NCBI RefSeq assembly: GCF_014844135.1
Contig: NZ_CP041403.1
Span: 124,001 to 188,000 of the forward strand
Origin: Arcobacter sp. FWKO B
GTDB taxonomy: Bacteria; Campylobacterota; Campylobacteria; Campylobacterales; Arcobacteraceae
Direction of reading: 5' to 3'
DNA: 64,000 nucleotides
The notes beneath the pieces were generated by a model that was not told where the DNA came from, did no database searches, and worked only from the letters and a program-made list of their open reading frames with translations. Made by a program: the position numbers and the translations under genes. Below are positions 49,782 to 57,408 of this stretch, piece after piece (position 1 is the first letter of the stretch; each line of letters begins with the position of its first letter).

Positions 49782-50780
49782 TTAATCAAATAATGAGTCT
49801 TGTTGTAAGGGCTTTTCTAAAATATCAATAATTTCTTGATTAGATGAGCCTATAATGTATAATAGGTTGTATTGAAGATTTTTTATATAAAACTCAAGGT
49901 CTTCAATATTTTCAAAAATGGTACTATTTTTTAAACTTTTTGCATATTTTGAACTTACAAGTATAGTAACTTTACCATAAGTGTAATTTTGTTGAATATG
50001 CAATAGTTGCTCCATTGCGTATTCAAAAGTTTTTGTAGTAATTATAAACCTGTCACTTTTTCCGAACTCTATAGGCTTGTAGGTTTTATTAATAAAAATA
50101 GGATTTAATAAATTCCATTTTCTTATTCCAACAATATCATGCCCATCTTGAATTTTTAGATAGCTTAACACACTCAAAAAAGTATCCACTAAATAAAATG
50201 GAACTTTTGTTCGAGCATACAAGATACCGTTATGACTAAAAGTTGTTTCAAAAATTGAGTGAATTGTAATATTTTCTAAATTATATTGTTGAATATTAAA
50301 TATTTCAAAAGTAGGGTAAACATCTTTTAAAATGCCTTTATTAGCACATAAAATTGTATGTTTGTTATATATATTTTGTGCTTTAAATAAATTTAAATAA
50401 ATATTATCATCAAAAATTGAGTATGTATTTTGTTCAGTAGACGATAGTTTAATAATATCTATAGTACTTAATTTTGCATAGAATACTTTTATGTCTAAAT
50501 TTGCAAGAAGATATCTTGTAAGTTTTACAATAGCATTTTCAATATTTTTGACTTTAATCCATGCAATTTCTTTATCACAAATATTAATAAAATCGCTTTC
50601 GTATACTATTGCAAAAGCACCTATTGATACAGCTTTATTTATTTGTGATTGTTCGTTAGAGATAAATAAATCACCATTTTTTAACTTATTAATATCAGTA
50701 TGAAACTGGTGAACAAATGATATTGATGGTGGATTTTTAAGTTCACCATCAATAAGCTCAACTAGCGATGTTATATTCAT
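49782..50780 (-). CDS. MurF-like protein lacking the ATP-binding loop
   Basis: A 332-residue protein. Residues about 1-90 (FHTDINKLKNGDLFISNEQS, then KAVSIGAFAIVYES) resemble the Mur-ligase N-terminal domain of MurF/MurE, which binds the UDP-muramyl part. The Walker-type GTxGKT loop of Mur ligases is absent; the middle and C-terminal parts are AT-rich and divergent, ending with IDILEKPLQQDSLFD. It may bind cell-wall precursors without ligase activity. It abuts metG on the same strand (two-base gap). Confidence 0.6.
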   Translation of the reverse strand: MNITSLVELIDGELKNPPSISFVHQFHTDINKLKNGDLFISNEQSQINKAVSIGAFAIVYESDFINICDKEIAWIKVKNIENAIVKLTRYLLANLDIKVFYAKLSTIDIIKLSSTEQNTYSIFDDNIYLNLFKAQNIYNKHTILCANKGILKDVYPTFEIFNIQQYNLENITIHSIFETTFSHNGILYARTKVPFYLVDTFLSVLSYLKIQDGHDIVGIRKWNLLNPIFINKTYKPIEFGKSDRFIITTKTFEYAMEQLLHIQQNYTYGKVTILVSSKYAKSLKNSTIFENIEDLEFYIKNLQYNLLYIIGSSNQEIIDILEKPLQQDSLFD

Positions 50781-50782
50781 AT

Positions 50783-52741
50783 TTATTTAATTTGAGTTCC
50801 AGCAGTTGTTGGTTTGCTTGGTCTTATTAGACATAAGCCGTTTTCGTCTTTTGCTGCCAAAACCATTCCTTGACTAAGCATCCCCATAAGTTTTGCTGGT
50901 TTTAGGTTTGCCACTATACACACCTGAGTCCCGACCAAATCAGTTGGACTATAATACTCTTTTATTCCAGCGATTATTTGTCTATTTTGCTCTTCACCAC
51001 AGTCTACTTGAAGTTTAAGAAGTTTTGAACTTTTTGGAACTTCTTCAGCTTCCACAACTGTAGCTACTTTTAATGTAACATTCATAAAAGCATCTATTCC
51101 TATTAGTCCATCTTCACTAATTTGTGGTTCATTTTCTTTTACAACAGTTTTTTTACATTCTTGTTTTTCTTCTACCGCTGGTAAAACTGGTGAAGCTAGT
51201 AACTGCTCTTCAATTCTTGGAAATAATGGTTCTATTTTTGAAATTGTTGTATCATTAAGAAGCTCTTTATTTACTATAAGTTTATTGTAAGAATCTGTAT
51301 TGATACTAAAACCCAAAGAAGTTGCAATTTTTTCTATTTTATGTGGCATTACTGGATATAAAAGTACTGAAACTTTTGCCAAAATATTCACCACAAGCGC
51401 AACCAACGCATTTGCTTCATCAATTTTGCCATCTTTTATTTTTGCCCAAGGCTCATAATCACCAATTGATTTATTTGCAATAAAAAGGAGCTTCCAAAGT
51501 TCTTCTAAGTATCTATTTAGTTGCATATCATATATTAGTTTTTCTATATTTTCAAGTACTTCATTTACTTGGACTATCTCTTTTTGATGGTATGTTAGCA
51601 CATCTTTAGATGATACATTAAATTCACTATATTTTCCACTCATACCTATGATTCTATTTAGAAGATTACCTAAGTCATTACCTAGTTCACTATTTATTCT
51701 ATCAATCAAAGCTTTTTGTGAAAAATCTCCATCCTGCCCAAAAGGAACTTCCCTAAGCATAAAATATCTAAACGCATCAAGTCCATAAGCATCTGCTACT
51801 TCTTTTGGGTTTACAACATTTCCTTTGCTTTTGCTCATCTTTTGACCATCTCTTGTCCACCAACCATGAGCTGCAATATGATCTGGAAGTGGCAAATCAA
51901 GACTCATCAAAAATGCTGGCCAGTAAATAGCATGAAATCTTAATATATCTTTACCTACAAGCTGAACTTTTGCTGGCCAATATCCCATATTTTCTTCGCC
52001 ATTACCATATCCAAGAGCAGTGATATAGTTCATCAAAGCATCAAGCCACACATACATAACATGCTTTTCATCATTCATTTGTTCTGGAAGTTTTACACCC
52101 CAATCAAATGAAGTTCTACTTATTGATAAATCTTTTAGTCCACCTTCTACAAAGTTTACTATCTCATTTCTTTTTGATTTGGGAAGGATACACTCAGGAT
52201 TATTTTTATACCACTCTAAAAGCTTATCTTGGTATTTACTTAGCTTAAAAAAATAACTCTCTTCTTTGACTATCTGAGTAGCTCTTCCACAATCAGGGCA
52301 ACCTTCACCATCTATTAGTTGTTTTTCCATAAAAAAAGTTTCACAGCTTACGCAATAATACCCCTCATACTCACCTTTGTAGATGTCACCTTTATCATAC
52401 ATTTTCATAAAAGCTTGCTGAACACCTCTTTTATGTTCTTCATCTGTTGTTCTAATAAATTTATCATAAGTAATATCAAACTCATCCCAAAGTTTTCTAA
52501 ACTCACCACTTATTTTATCTGCATACGCTTTTGGGCTTTGACCTTTTGCTGTTGCACTTTGTTCTATTTTTTGCCCATGTTCATCAGTTCCAGTTAAGAA
52601 AAAAGTATCATATCCCACAAGTCTTGAATATCTAGCCAAAACATCAGCTATAATAGTCGTATATGCATGCCCAATATGTGCAACATCATTTACATAATAT
52701 ATCGGGGTTGTTATATATATTTTTTTACACTTATCACTCAT
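50783..52741 (-). CDS. metG: methionine-tRNA ligase
   Basis: A 652-residue MetRS: HIGHAYTT near residue 23, zinc-binding CVSC and CPDC (CP1 knuckle), KMSKSKG (about 300), an anticodon-binding helical domain, a Glu/Lys-rich linker and a C-terminal tRNA-binding OB domain (ATVVEAEEVPKSSKLLKLQV). I use the ATG at 52741, which has an AAAGGTGAT ribosome binding site; the frame is open to 52771. Followed by the MurF-like gene. Confidence 0.96.
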   Translation of the reverse strand: MSDKCKKIYITTPIYYVNDVAHIGHAYTTIIADVLARYSRLVGYDTFFLTGTDEHGQKIEQSATAKGQSPKAYADKISGEFRKLWDEFDITYDKFIRTTDEEHKRGVQQAFMKMYDKGDIYKGEYEGYYCVSCETFFMEKQLIDGEGCPDCGRATQIVKEESYFFKLSKYQDKLLEWYKNNPECILPKSKRNEIVNFVEGGLKDLSISRTSFDWGVKLPEQMNDEKHVMYVWLDALMNYITALGYGNGEENMGYWPAKVQLVGKDILRFHAIYWPAFLMSLDLPLPDHIAAHGWWTRDGQKMSKSKGNVVNPKEVADAYGLDAFRYFMLREVPFGQDGDFSQKALIDRINSELGNDLGNLLNRIIGMSGKYSEFNVSSKDVLTYHQKEIVQVNEVLENIEKLIYDMQLNRYLEELWKLLFIANKSIGDYEPWAKIKDGKIDEANALVALVVNILAKVSVLLYPVMPHKIEKIATSLGFSINTDSYNKLIVNKELLNDTTISKIEPLFPRIEEQLLASPVLPAVEEKQECKKTVVKENEPQISEDGLIGIDAFMNVTLKVATVVEAEEVPKSSKLLKLQVDCGEEQNRQIIAGIKEYYSPTDLVGTQVCIVANLKPAKLMGMLSQGMVLAAKDENGLCLIRPSKPTTAGTQIK

Positions 52742-52754
52742 TGTATCACCTTTA

Positions 52755-52958
52755 TTAAAATTCAAATCCACCCATTGAGCCTTTGCTCATGCTCTCGTAA
52801 ACAGCTTTTACATACTCTTTTCGTAAAATACATTCTAATGTCAAATTGCATTTAAAGCAACTATCTACATTTTTGCTATTTTGACAACTTTGTAGCTCAT
52901 TTAACTTTGCTTCAAGAGCTTTTTGCCAAACATCAAGTTCTTTAGACCCTTCAGCCAT
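52755..52958 (-). CDS. small four-cysteine protein between metG and fbp
   Basis: A 67-residue hydrophilic protein with four Cys ([21 protein letters not shown]-x8-C-x2-C-x5-C), suggesting a zinc or Fe-S site. The same position in Campylobacter jejuni (Cj0839c, between metS and fbp) holds a small hypothetical gene, so it is conserved. Its ATG (52958) overlaps the fbp stop by eight bases. Function unknown. Confidence 0.75.
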   Translation of the reverse strand: MAEGSKELDVWQKALEAKLNELQSCQNSKNVDSCFKCNLTLECILRKEYVKAVYESMSKGSMGGFEF

Positions 52959-53790
52959 TATATGCACTTGTTACATACACAAGTTCACTTACTGAACCAA
53001 AAAAACAAGGACTTGTGTCGTGTATATGCAAAGTTTTAGCTTCTAAAACTCTGTTTTGTCCATCGATAGCACCACCACCTGCACACTCAAAAATAAGAGC
53101 AAATGGAAATACTTCAAAAAGCTGTCTTAACTTTCCTTTTGGTTTGTCACTAGCTCCAGGGTAACTAAAAAGTCCACCACCTTTTACTAATATCTGATGC
53201 AAATCAGGCACCATGCCGCCAGAGTATCTAAGCTTATATCCAGACTCAAACATATCATCAACCATCTTTTTGTGATGTGGATACCAGCATTGTTGTGTTG
53301 AGCCAGTTGCTACAAATTTTCCAGATGGATTTAACTTAATATCTTTCAAAAATACAAAGTGGTTGTTTCTTAATCTATAAAGTTTTGAAACTTTACCATC
53401 ACAAAATACCAAATCAACATTTGGACCATATACTATATATGCTGATGCCTTTAGGTTTGAGCCTGTAAAATCATTTTCATATATTCCATAAATCGTCCCA
53501 ACACTAAGGTTTACATCCACAAGACTTGAGCCATCAAGTGGGTCATATGCTATCAAATATTTGCCATCAGGGTTAATGGTGAAAATCTCATCTTTTTCTT
53601 CACTAACTATTTGCTTAACACTTGGTATTTTGCCAAATATCTCTTCGATAACCAAATCACTTGCAATATCAAGTTTAAGCTGAGTATCACCAGTTGAGTT
53701 TGAGCTATCACTTTTTGATGAGTCACCCATTTCTATAATAGTTTTTATTCTTTTTGCAGATTCTTTTATAGCTTCAAAAATTTCGATCAT
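52951..53790 (-). CDS. fbp: fructose-1,6-bisphosphatase class I
   Basis: A 279-residue class I FBPase of gluconeogenesis. Metal and substrate motifs: [10 protein letters not shown] (Glu), [20 protein letters not shown] with Asp-Pro-Leu-Asp, [13 protein letters not shown] and [12 protein letters not shown]. It is shorter than E. coli Fbp, as in Campylobacterota. Lies between mobB and the small Cys gene; with pckA it completes a gluconeogenic capacity in this window. Confidence 0.94.
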   Translation of the reverse strand: MIEIFEAIKESAKRIKTIIEMGDSSKSDSSNSTGDTQLKLDIASDLVIEEIFGKIPSVKQIVSEEKDEIFTINPDGKYLIAYDPLDGSSLVDVNLSVGTIYGIYENDFTGSNLKASAYIVYGPNVDLVFCDGKVSKLYRLRNNHFVFLKDIKLNPSGKFVATGSTQQCWYPHHKKMVDDMFESGYKLRYSGGMVPDLHQILVKGGGLFSYPGASDKPKGKLRQLFEVFPFALIFECAGGGAIDGQNRVLEAKTLHIHDTSPCFFGSVSELVYVTSAYNG

Positions 53791-54282
53791 TTAAACTCTT
53801 TTTGCATTTTTTTCTATCCACTCAATTACAGCTTCTGGATTGTTTAAATCCAAATATCCCATACCTTGAGGAATCATAGTTTTATCAATAGTATCATCAC
53901 ACGCTATCACATCGGTTACTTCATAGTAATTTTCATCAAGCCTATCTCTAAAGATAGCAATTCTTGGTAAATCAAGGGTTTTTAAACCCTCAACAAGAAG
54001 ATAATCAAAATCCACAAACATAGCTATCATTTCATCTATACAAGAAGTGGTTTTTTTAAAATATGTTGTCTTGTTTGGGGACACCACAGCAACATCAGCA
54101 CCAGTTTGTGAAAACTTGAAGCTATCTTTACCTTCTTTATCAAAAGATGCTTTATCTTTTGGGTCATGCTTGATTATTGCCACCTTGTGACCCATATCTT
54201 GTAAGATATTCGCCACTTTTACTATCAATGTAGTTTTACCGCTATTTGACGGTCCTGTAAATGCTATTGCTAATCTTTTCAT
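53791..54282 (-). CDS. mobB: molybdopterin-guanine dinucleotide biosynthesis adapter MobB
   Basis: A 163-residue P-loop GTPase-like protein: GPSNSGKTTLIVKV (10-23), VAIIKHDPKDKASFDKEGKD, and VEGLKTLDLPRIAIF. MobB supports MobA in making bis-MGD cofactor. It is coupled to fbp with no gap, as in Campylobacter (Cj0841c-Cj0840c). Confidence 0.93.
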   Translation of the reverse strand: MKRLAIAFTGPSNSGKTTLIVKVANILQDMGHKVAIIKHDPKDKASFDKEGKDSFKFSQTGADVAVVSPNKTTYFKKTTSCIDEMIAMFVDFDYLLVEGLKTLDLPRIAIFRDRLDENYYEVTDVIACDDTIDKTMIPQGMGYLDLNNPEAVIEWIEKNAKRV

Positions 54283-54308
54283 AAAGCTGATTTTAGCTAA
54301 AATAAGCT

Positions 54309-54357
54309 TGAATAATGTTGAATTGTAAATGTTGAATTATGAATGTCAAATTCAAAA
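54309..54357. repeat. degenerate heptanucleotide array, copy D
   Basis: Seven contiguous units: TGAATAA, TGTTGAA, TTGTAAA, TGTTGAA, TTATGAA, TGTCAAA, TTCAAAA, all starting with T and ending AA. It fills the gap between mobB and the divergent oxidoreductase gene and ends 15 bases before its start codon. Confidence 0.65.
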
Positions 54358-54371
54358 ATAGTAAGGAATTT

Positions 54372-55532
54372 ATGAAATCATATGAATATATAATCATAGG
54401 TGCGGGAATAGCTGGATGTAGTGTGGCACACTTTTTATCAAAATCAAGCAGTAGTGTTTTACTTATTGATAGAAATGATAAGGTAGCTAGTGAAGCTAGT
54501 GGAGCTGCTGGTGCATTTTTGTCACCACTTCTTGGTAAACCAAATGATTTTAAAGATTTAGTTACAAAATCTTTAAAATTTTCTACAAATTTTTATAAAA
54601 AAAATTTTCCAGATTCTATTATAAATAATGGTGTATTAAGAATTCCAAAAGATGATTTAGATAAGGAAAAATTCCAACACTATGAACATGATTTTAATTT
54701 TTCTCACAAAGATGATGGATATTTTTTTCCTATAGGTTCTTTAGTTAGTTCATCTGAGATTTGCTTAAAATTATCAACAAATGTAGAAAAACTTTTTAAC
54801 TTTAATGTTAAAATGATACAATATCGTTCTGATTTATGGGTATTAAATGATACGCTTAAGTGTAAGAATTTAATTTTATGTACTGGTGCAGATACTCAAT
54901 TTTTGCCAAAGTATATAGATATTAGAGCAGTGTGGGGGCAAAGAATTGTATGTAAAAGTTCTTTATTGTTATCACACAACTTTCACAAAGAGTGTTCAAT
55001 ATCACTAAGTCTTAAAAATACTTTTGATAATGATAAGAAAAAACCATATCTCATATCAATAGGTGCGACGCACCATAGAATTACAGAGAAAAAACTTTCT
55101 TGTACTGAAGATATTGGTCAAAAAAAGTCTATTAGTTTTGTTGGTTGTAACAATTGTGAAACTGGTTGTATTGAAGATACAAAAAAATTACTATTGCTTG
55201 CAAACGATATTATAAAGCTTGATGATTTGGAAGTCGTCAAAACATATGCTGGGGCTAGAGCTTCAAGTATTGACTATTTTCCTATAGTTGGCGACATCGT
55301 AGATGAAACGAAAACTTTAGATGATTTTCCGTATTTAAAAAGTGGTACCCATGTAAAAGAAGAGCGATTTACAAGATTCAATAATCTGTATATCTTAAAT
55401 GGTGTAGGTGGGAGAGGATTTGTTTTGAGTCCATATCTAGCGTCAAATCTTGTAGATTTTATTCTAAACAAACAAGATTTACCTCAAAATATCAAAACCG
55501 ATAGATTATTTAAAAGGTGGGTTAAAAAGTGA
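54372..55532 (+). CDS. FAD-dependent oxidoreductase resembling the MnmC C-terminal domain
   Basis: A 386-residue DAO-family flavoprotein: IIIGAGIAGCSVAHFLSKSS (FAD loop), SEASGAAGAFLSPLLGKPND, TYAGARASSIDYFPIVGDI and NGVGGRGFVLSPYLA. The SGAAGAFLSP and GARxSSxDYFPIVG patterns are those of the MnmC oxidase domain, which removes the carboxymethyl group from cmnm5(s2)U in tRNA. The methyltransferase half of MnmC is missing here. The ATG at 54372 has AAGGA five bases upstream; the open frame to 54339 runs into the heptamer array. Confidence 0.78.
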   Translation: MKSYEYIIIGAGIAGCSVAHFLSKSSSSVLLIDRNDKVASEASGAAGAFLSPLLGKPNDFKDLVTKSLKFSTNFYKKNFPDSIINNGVLRIPKDDLDKEKFQHYEHDFNFSHKDDGYFFPIGSLVSSSEICLKLSTNVEKLFNFNVKMIQYRSDLWVLNDTLKCKNLILCTGADTQFLPKYIDIRAVWGQRIVCKSSLLLSHNFHKECSISLSLKNTFDNDKKKPYLISIGATHHRITEKKLSCTEDIGQKKSISFVGCNNCETGCIEDTKKLLLLANDIIKLDDLEVVKTYAGARASSIDYFPIVGDIVDETKTLDDFPYLKSGTHVKEERFTRFNNLYILNGVGGRGFVLSPYLASNLVDFILNKQDLPQNIKTDRLFKRWVKK

Positions 55533-56110
55533 AGACAAATATATTAAAGATAGCATTTCTAACAATTCTGGGACTTGGGCTAATAACATATATAACAGCA
55601 CCTAGTCCAAAAAAGATTGAAGTTGCACAAGGCGAGCTAAATTTGGCTGTTTTACCAAAAGAACTTATGATTGTTGGTTCACAAAAACCTGTTGATATTA
55701 ATAGCATCATTAAAAAGAACATAAAAAATCTTTTGATAGTAGTGAATCATGACTCAATAGCAGTTATGAAAGATTTAAAAAAATATGCACAAGATATTGA
55801 TTTCAATCCAATACTTGTAGCAAATATTTCCGCAGCTCCTTGGTTTATTAAAAAATGGGTAATCCCATCAAAAATGGAAGAGCTAAATAAAGATTCACAA
55901 ATGGTGATGATATATGATGAAGATGGAATGATGCAACATATTTTAAATGTTACCAACAATGATAAAACTCATTTCGTAGCATTTATAATAAACCTTGATG
56001 GAACTATCTCTAAAGTATATGAAGGTGATGTAAAAGCCGATGCATTAGAGGGTTCTATGAATGAAGAAGAAATTGAAGAGTTTATAATAGATTTTATATC
56101 TAATATATAA
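55529..56110 (+). CDS. membrane-anchored thioredoxin-fold-like protein
   Basis: A 193-residue protein with an N-terminal signal anchor (about 5-24, ILKIAFLTILGLGLITYITA) and a periplasmic domain whose strand pattern (NLLIVVNHDSIAVMKDLKKY, VANISAAPWFIKKWVIPSKM, FVAFIINLDGTISKVYEGD) recalls a thioredoxin fold. There is no Cys pair. GTG start overlaps the oxidoreductase stop (GTGA). Function unknown. Confidence 0.7.
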   Translation: MKTNILKIAFLTILGLGLITYITAPSPKKIEVAQGELNLAVLPKELMIVGSQKPVDINSIIKKNIKNLLIVVNHDSIAVMKDLKKYAQDIDFNPILVANISAAPWFIKKWVIPSKMEELNKDSQMVMIYDEDGMMQHILNVTNNDKTHFVAFIINLDGTISKVYEGDVKADALEGSMNEEEIEEFIIDFISNI

Positions 56111-56148
56111 AATCTTGACATATTTTATAATCAAAAGGAGAAAAAACA

Positions 56149-57336
56149 ATGATATTTACAAAAGAAGAATTTAAAGCACAAGTTGAGTCTATACAGTCTC
56201 AAGGTTGGTATAAAAATCCAATAGGTTTTGGTATAGCAAGAGTAAATAGAGGTCAGTTAAATCAAAATAAAATACTTCAAGCAACCTTTCCAGTAGTAAA
56301 CTGGAATGAAAACTTTGGAAGTGCTGCAATTTTCATGGATGCCATCATAAAAAGTGGCGAAAAAATTGATACTACTCAAAGTGAGCAAATCTTTAATGTT
56401 AGTGATGAGTTCTTAACAAATTGTATTGAATCGTTTAGACCATTTATTCCAGAGGCAAAAGGTGAAGCACATAAAAATGTACAGTTAATATCTCAGTTAT
56501 CAACTCTTCCAAGGGATTTAGGACTAGGGGCAGAGGATTTTAAAGTTGTGTTTTTATTTGAAGATAGTGCACCCTTAAGTGTAGAGGCTGTTTATCTAAA
56601 ACTTTATGCATTAAGTCTTAAAAAAGCACCACTTAGAAGTCTAAACCTAAATGGCGCATTTGGAAAACTAGAAAATGTTGCATGGGTAGGAAACAATCCA
56701 ATAGAATTAGAATTTTTAAGAGCAAATGAAATAGCTTTAAAACTAAGTGGCAAATATCCAGTAATTGATATGGTTGATAAATTCCCAAGATTCTTGGCAC
56801 ATGTTATTCCTGAAGATAATACAAGAATCCTTGATACAAGTAAGGTTAGATTTGGTGCACAACTTGCTGCTGGAACAACTATTATGCCAGGAGCTTCTTA
56901 TGTAAACTTTAATGCTGGAACACTAGGACCAGTTATGGTTGAAGGAAGAATTAGTTCAAGTGCAGTTGTTGGAAGTGGAAGTGATGTTGGGGGTGGAGCT
57001 TCAATACTTGGAGTATTAAGTGGAACAGACGGAAATCCTATCACAATAGGAGAAAACTGTTTACTTGGGGCAAATAGTGTAACAGGCATTCCTTTAGGTA
57101 ATGGTTGTATTATTGATGCTGGTGTTGCTATTCTTGCTGGAACGAAGATTTTTATATCTGATGACCAAATTATAAAACTTCAAGAAGTTAATCCAAAAGC
57201 TGAACTTAGAAACAATGTAAAAGGAGCTGAGCTAGCTGGATTGAATGGTATTCATTTTAGAGTAGATTCTACAAATGGTCAAATTGTTGCAAGAAGAAGT
57301 ACAAAAGAAGTTAAACTTAATAGTGATTTACACTAA
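56149..57336 (+). CDS. dapD: tetrahydrodipicolinate N-succinyltransferase (Campylobacterota type)
   Basis: A 395-residue DapD of the long form, with an N-terminal domain (to about 215) and a left-handed beta-helix built from hexapeptide repeats (LAAGTTIMPGASYVNFNAGT, then SAVVGSGSDVGGGASILGVL). It makes N-succinyl-2-amino-6-oxopimelate in lysine/meso-DAP synthesis, linked functionally to lysC earlier in the window. AAGGAG ribosome binding site; terminator follows. Confidence 0.93.
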   Translation: MIFTKEEFKAQVESIQSQGWYKNPIGFGIARVNRGQLNQNKILQATFPVVNWNENFGSAAIFMDAIIKSGEKIDTTQSEQIFNVSDEFLTNCIESFRPFIPEAKGEAHKNVQLISQLSTLPRDLGLGAEDFKVVFLFEDSAPLSVEAVYLKLYALSLKKAPLRSLNLNGAFGKLENVAWVGNNPIELEFLRANEIALKLSGKYPVIDMVDKFPRFLAHVIPEDNTRILDTSKVRFGAQLAAGTTIMPGASYVNFNAGTLGPVMVEGRISSSAVVGSGSDVGGGASILGVLSGTDGNPITIGENCLLGANSVTGIPLGNGCIIDAGVAILAGTKIFISDDQIIKLQEVNPKAELRNNVKGAELAGLNGIHFRVDSTNGQIVARRSTKEVKLNSDLH

Positions 57337-57363
57337 TTATATAAAACTTTAAAAACGCTTTTA

Positions 57364-57397
57364 AAAAGGGTGTTCCAAAGTTGGAACACCCTTTTTT
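57364..57397. terminator. bidirectional intrinsic terminator
   Basis: GGGTGTTCCAA-AG-TTGGAACACCC (57368-57391) is preceded by A5 and followed by T6, so it can end both dapD and the opposing GGDEF-EAL gene. Confidence 0.92.
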
Positions 57398-57408
57398 ATT
57401 GAGATATA

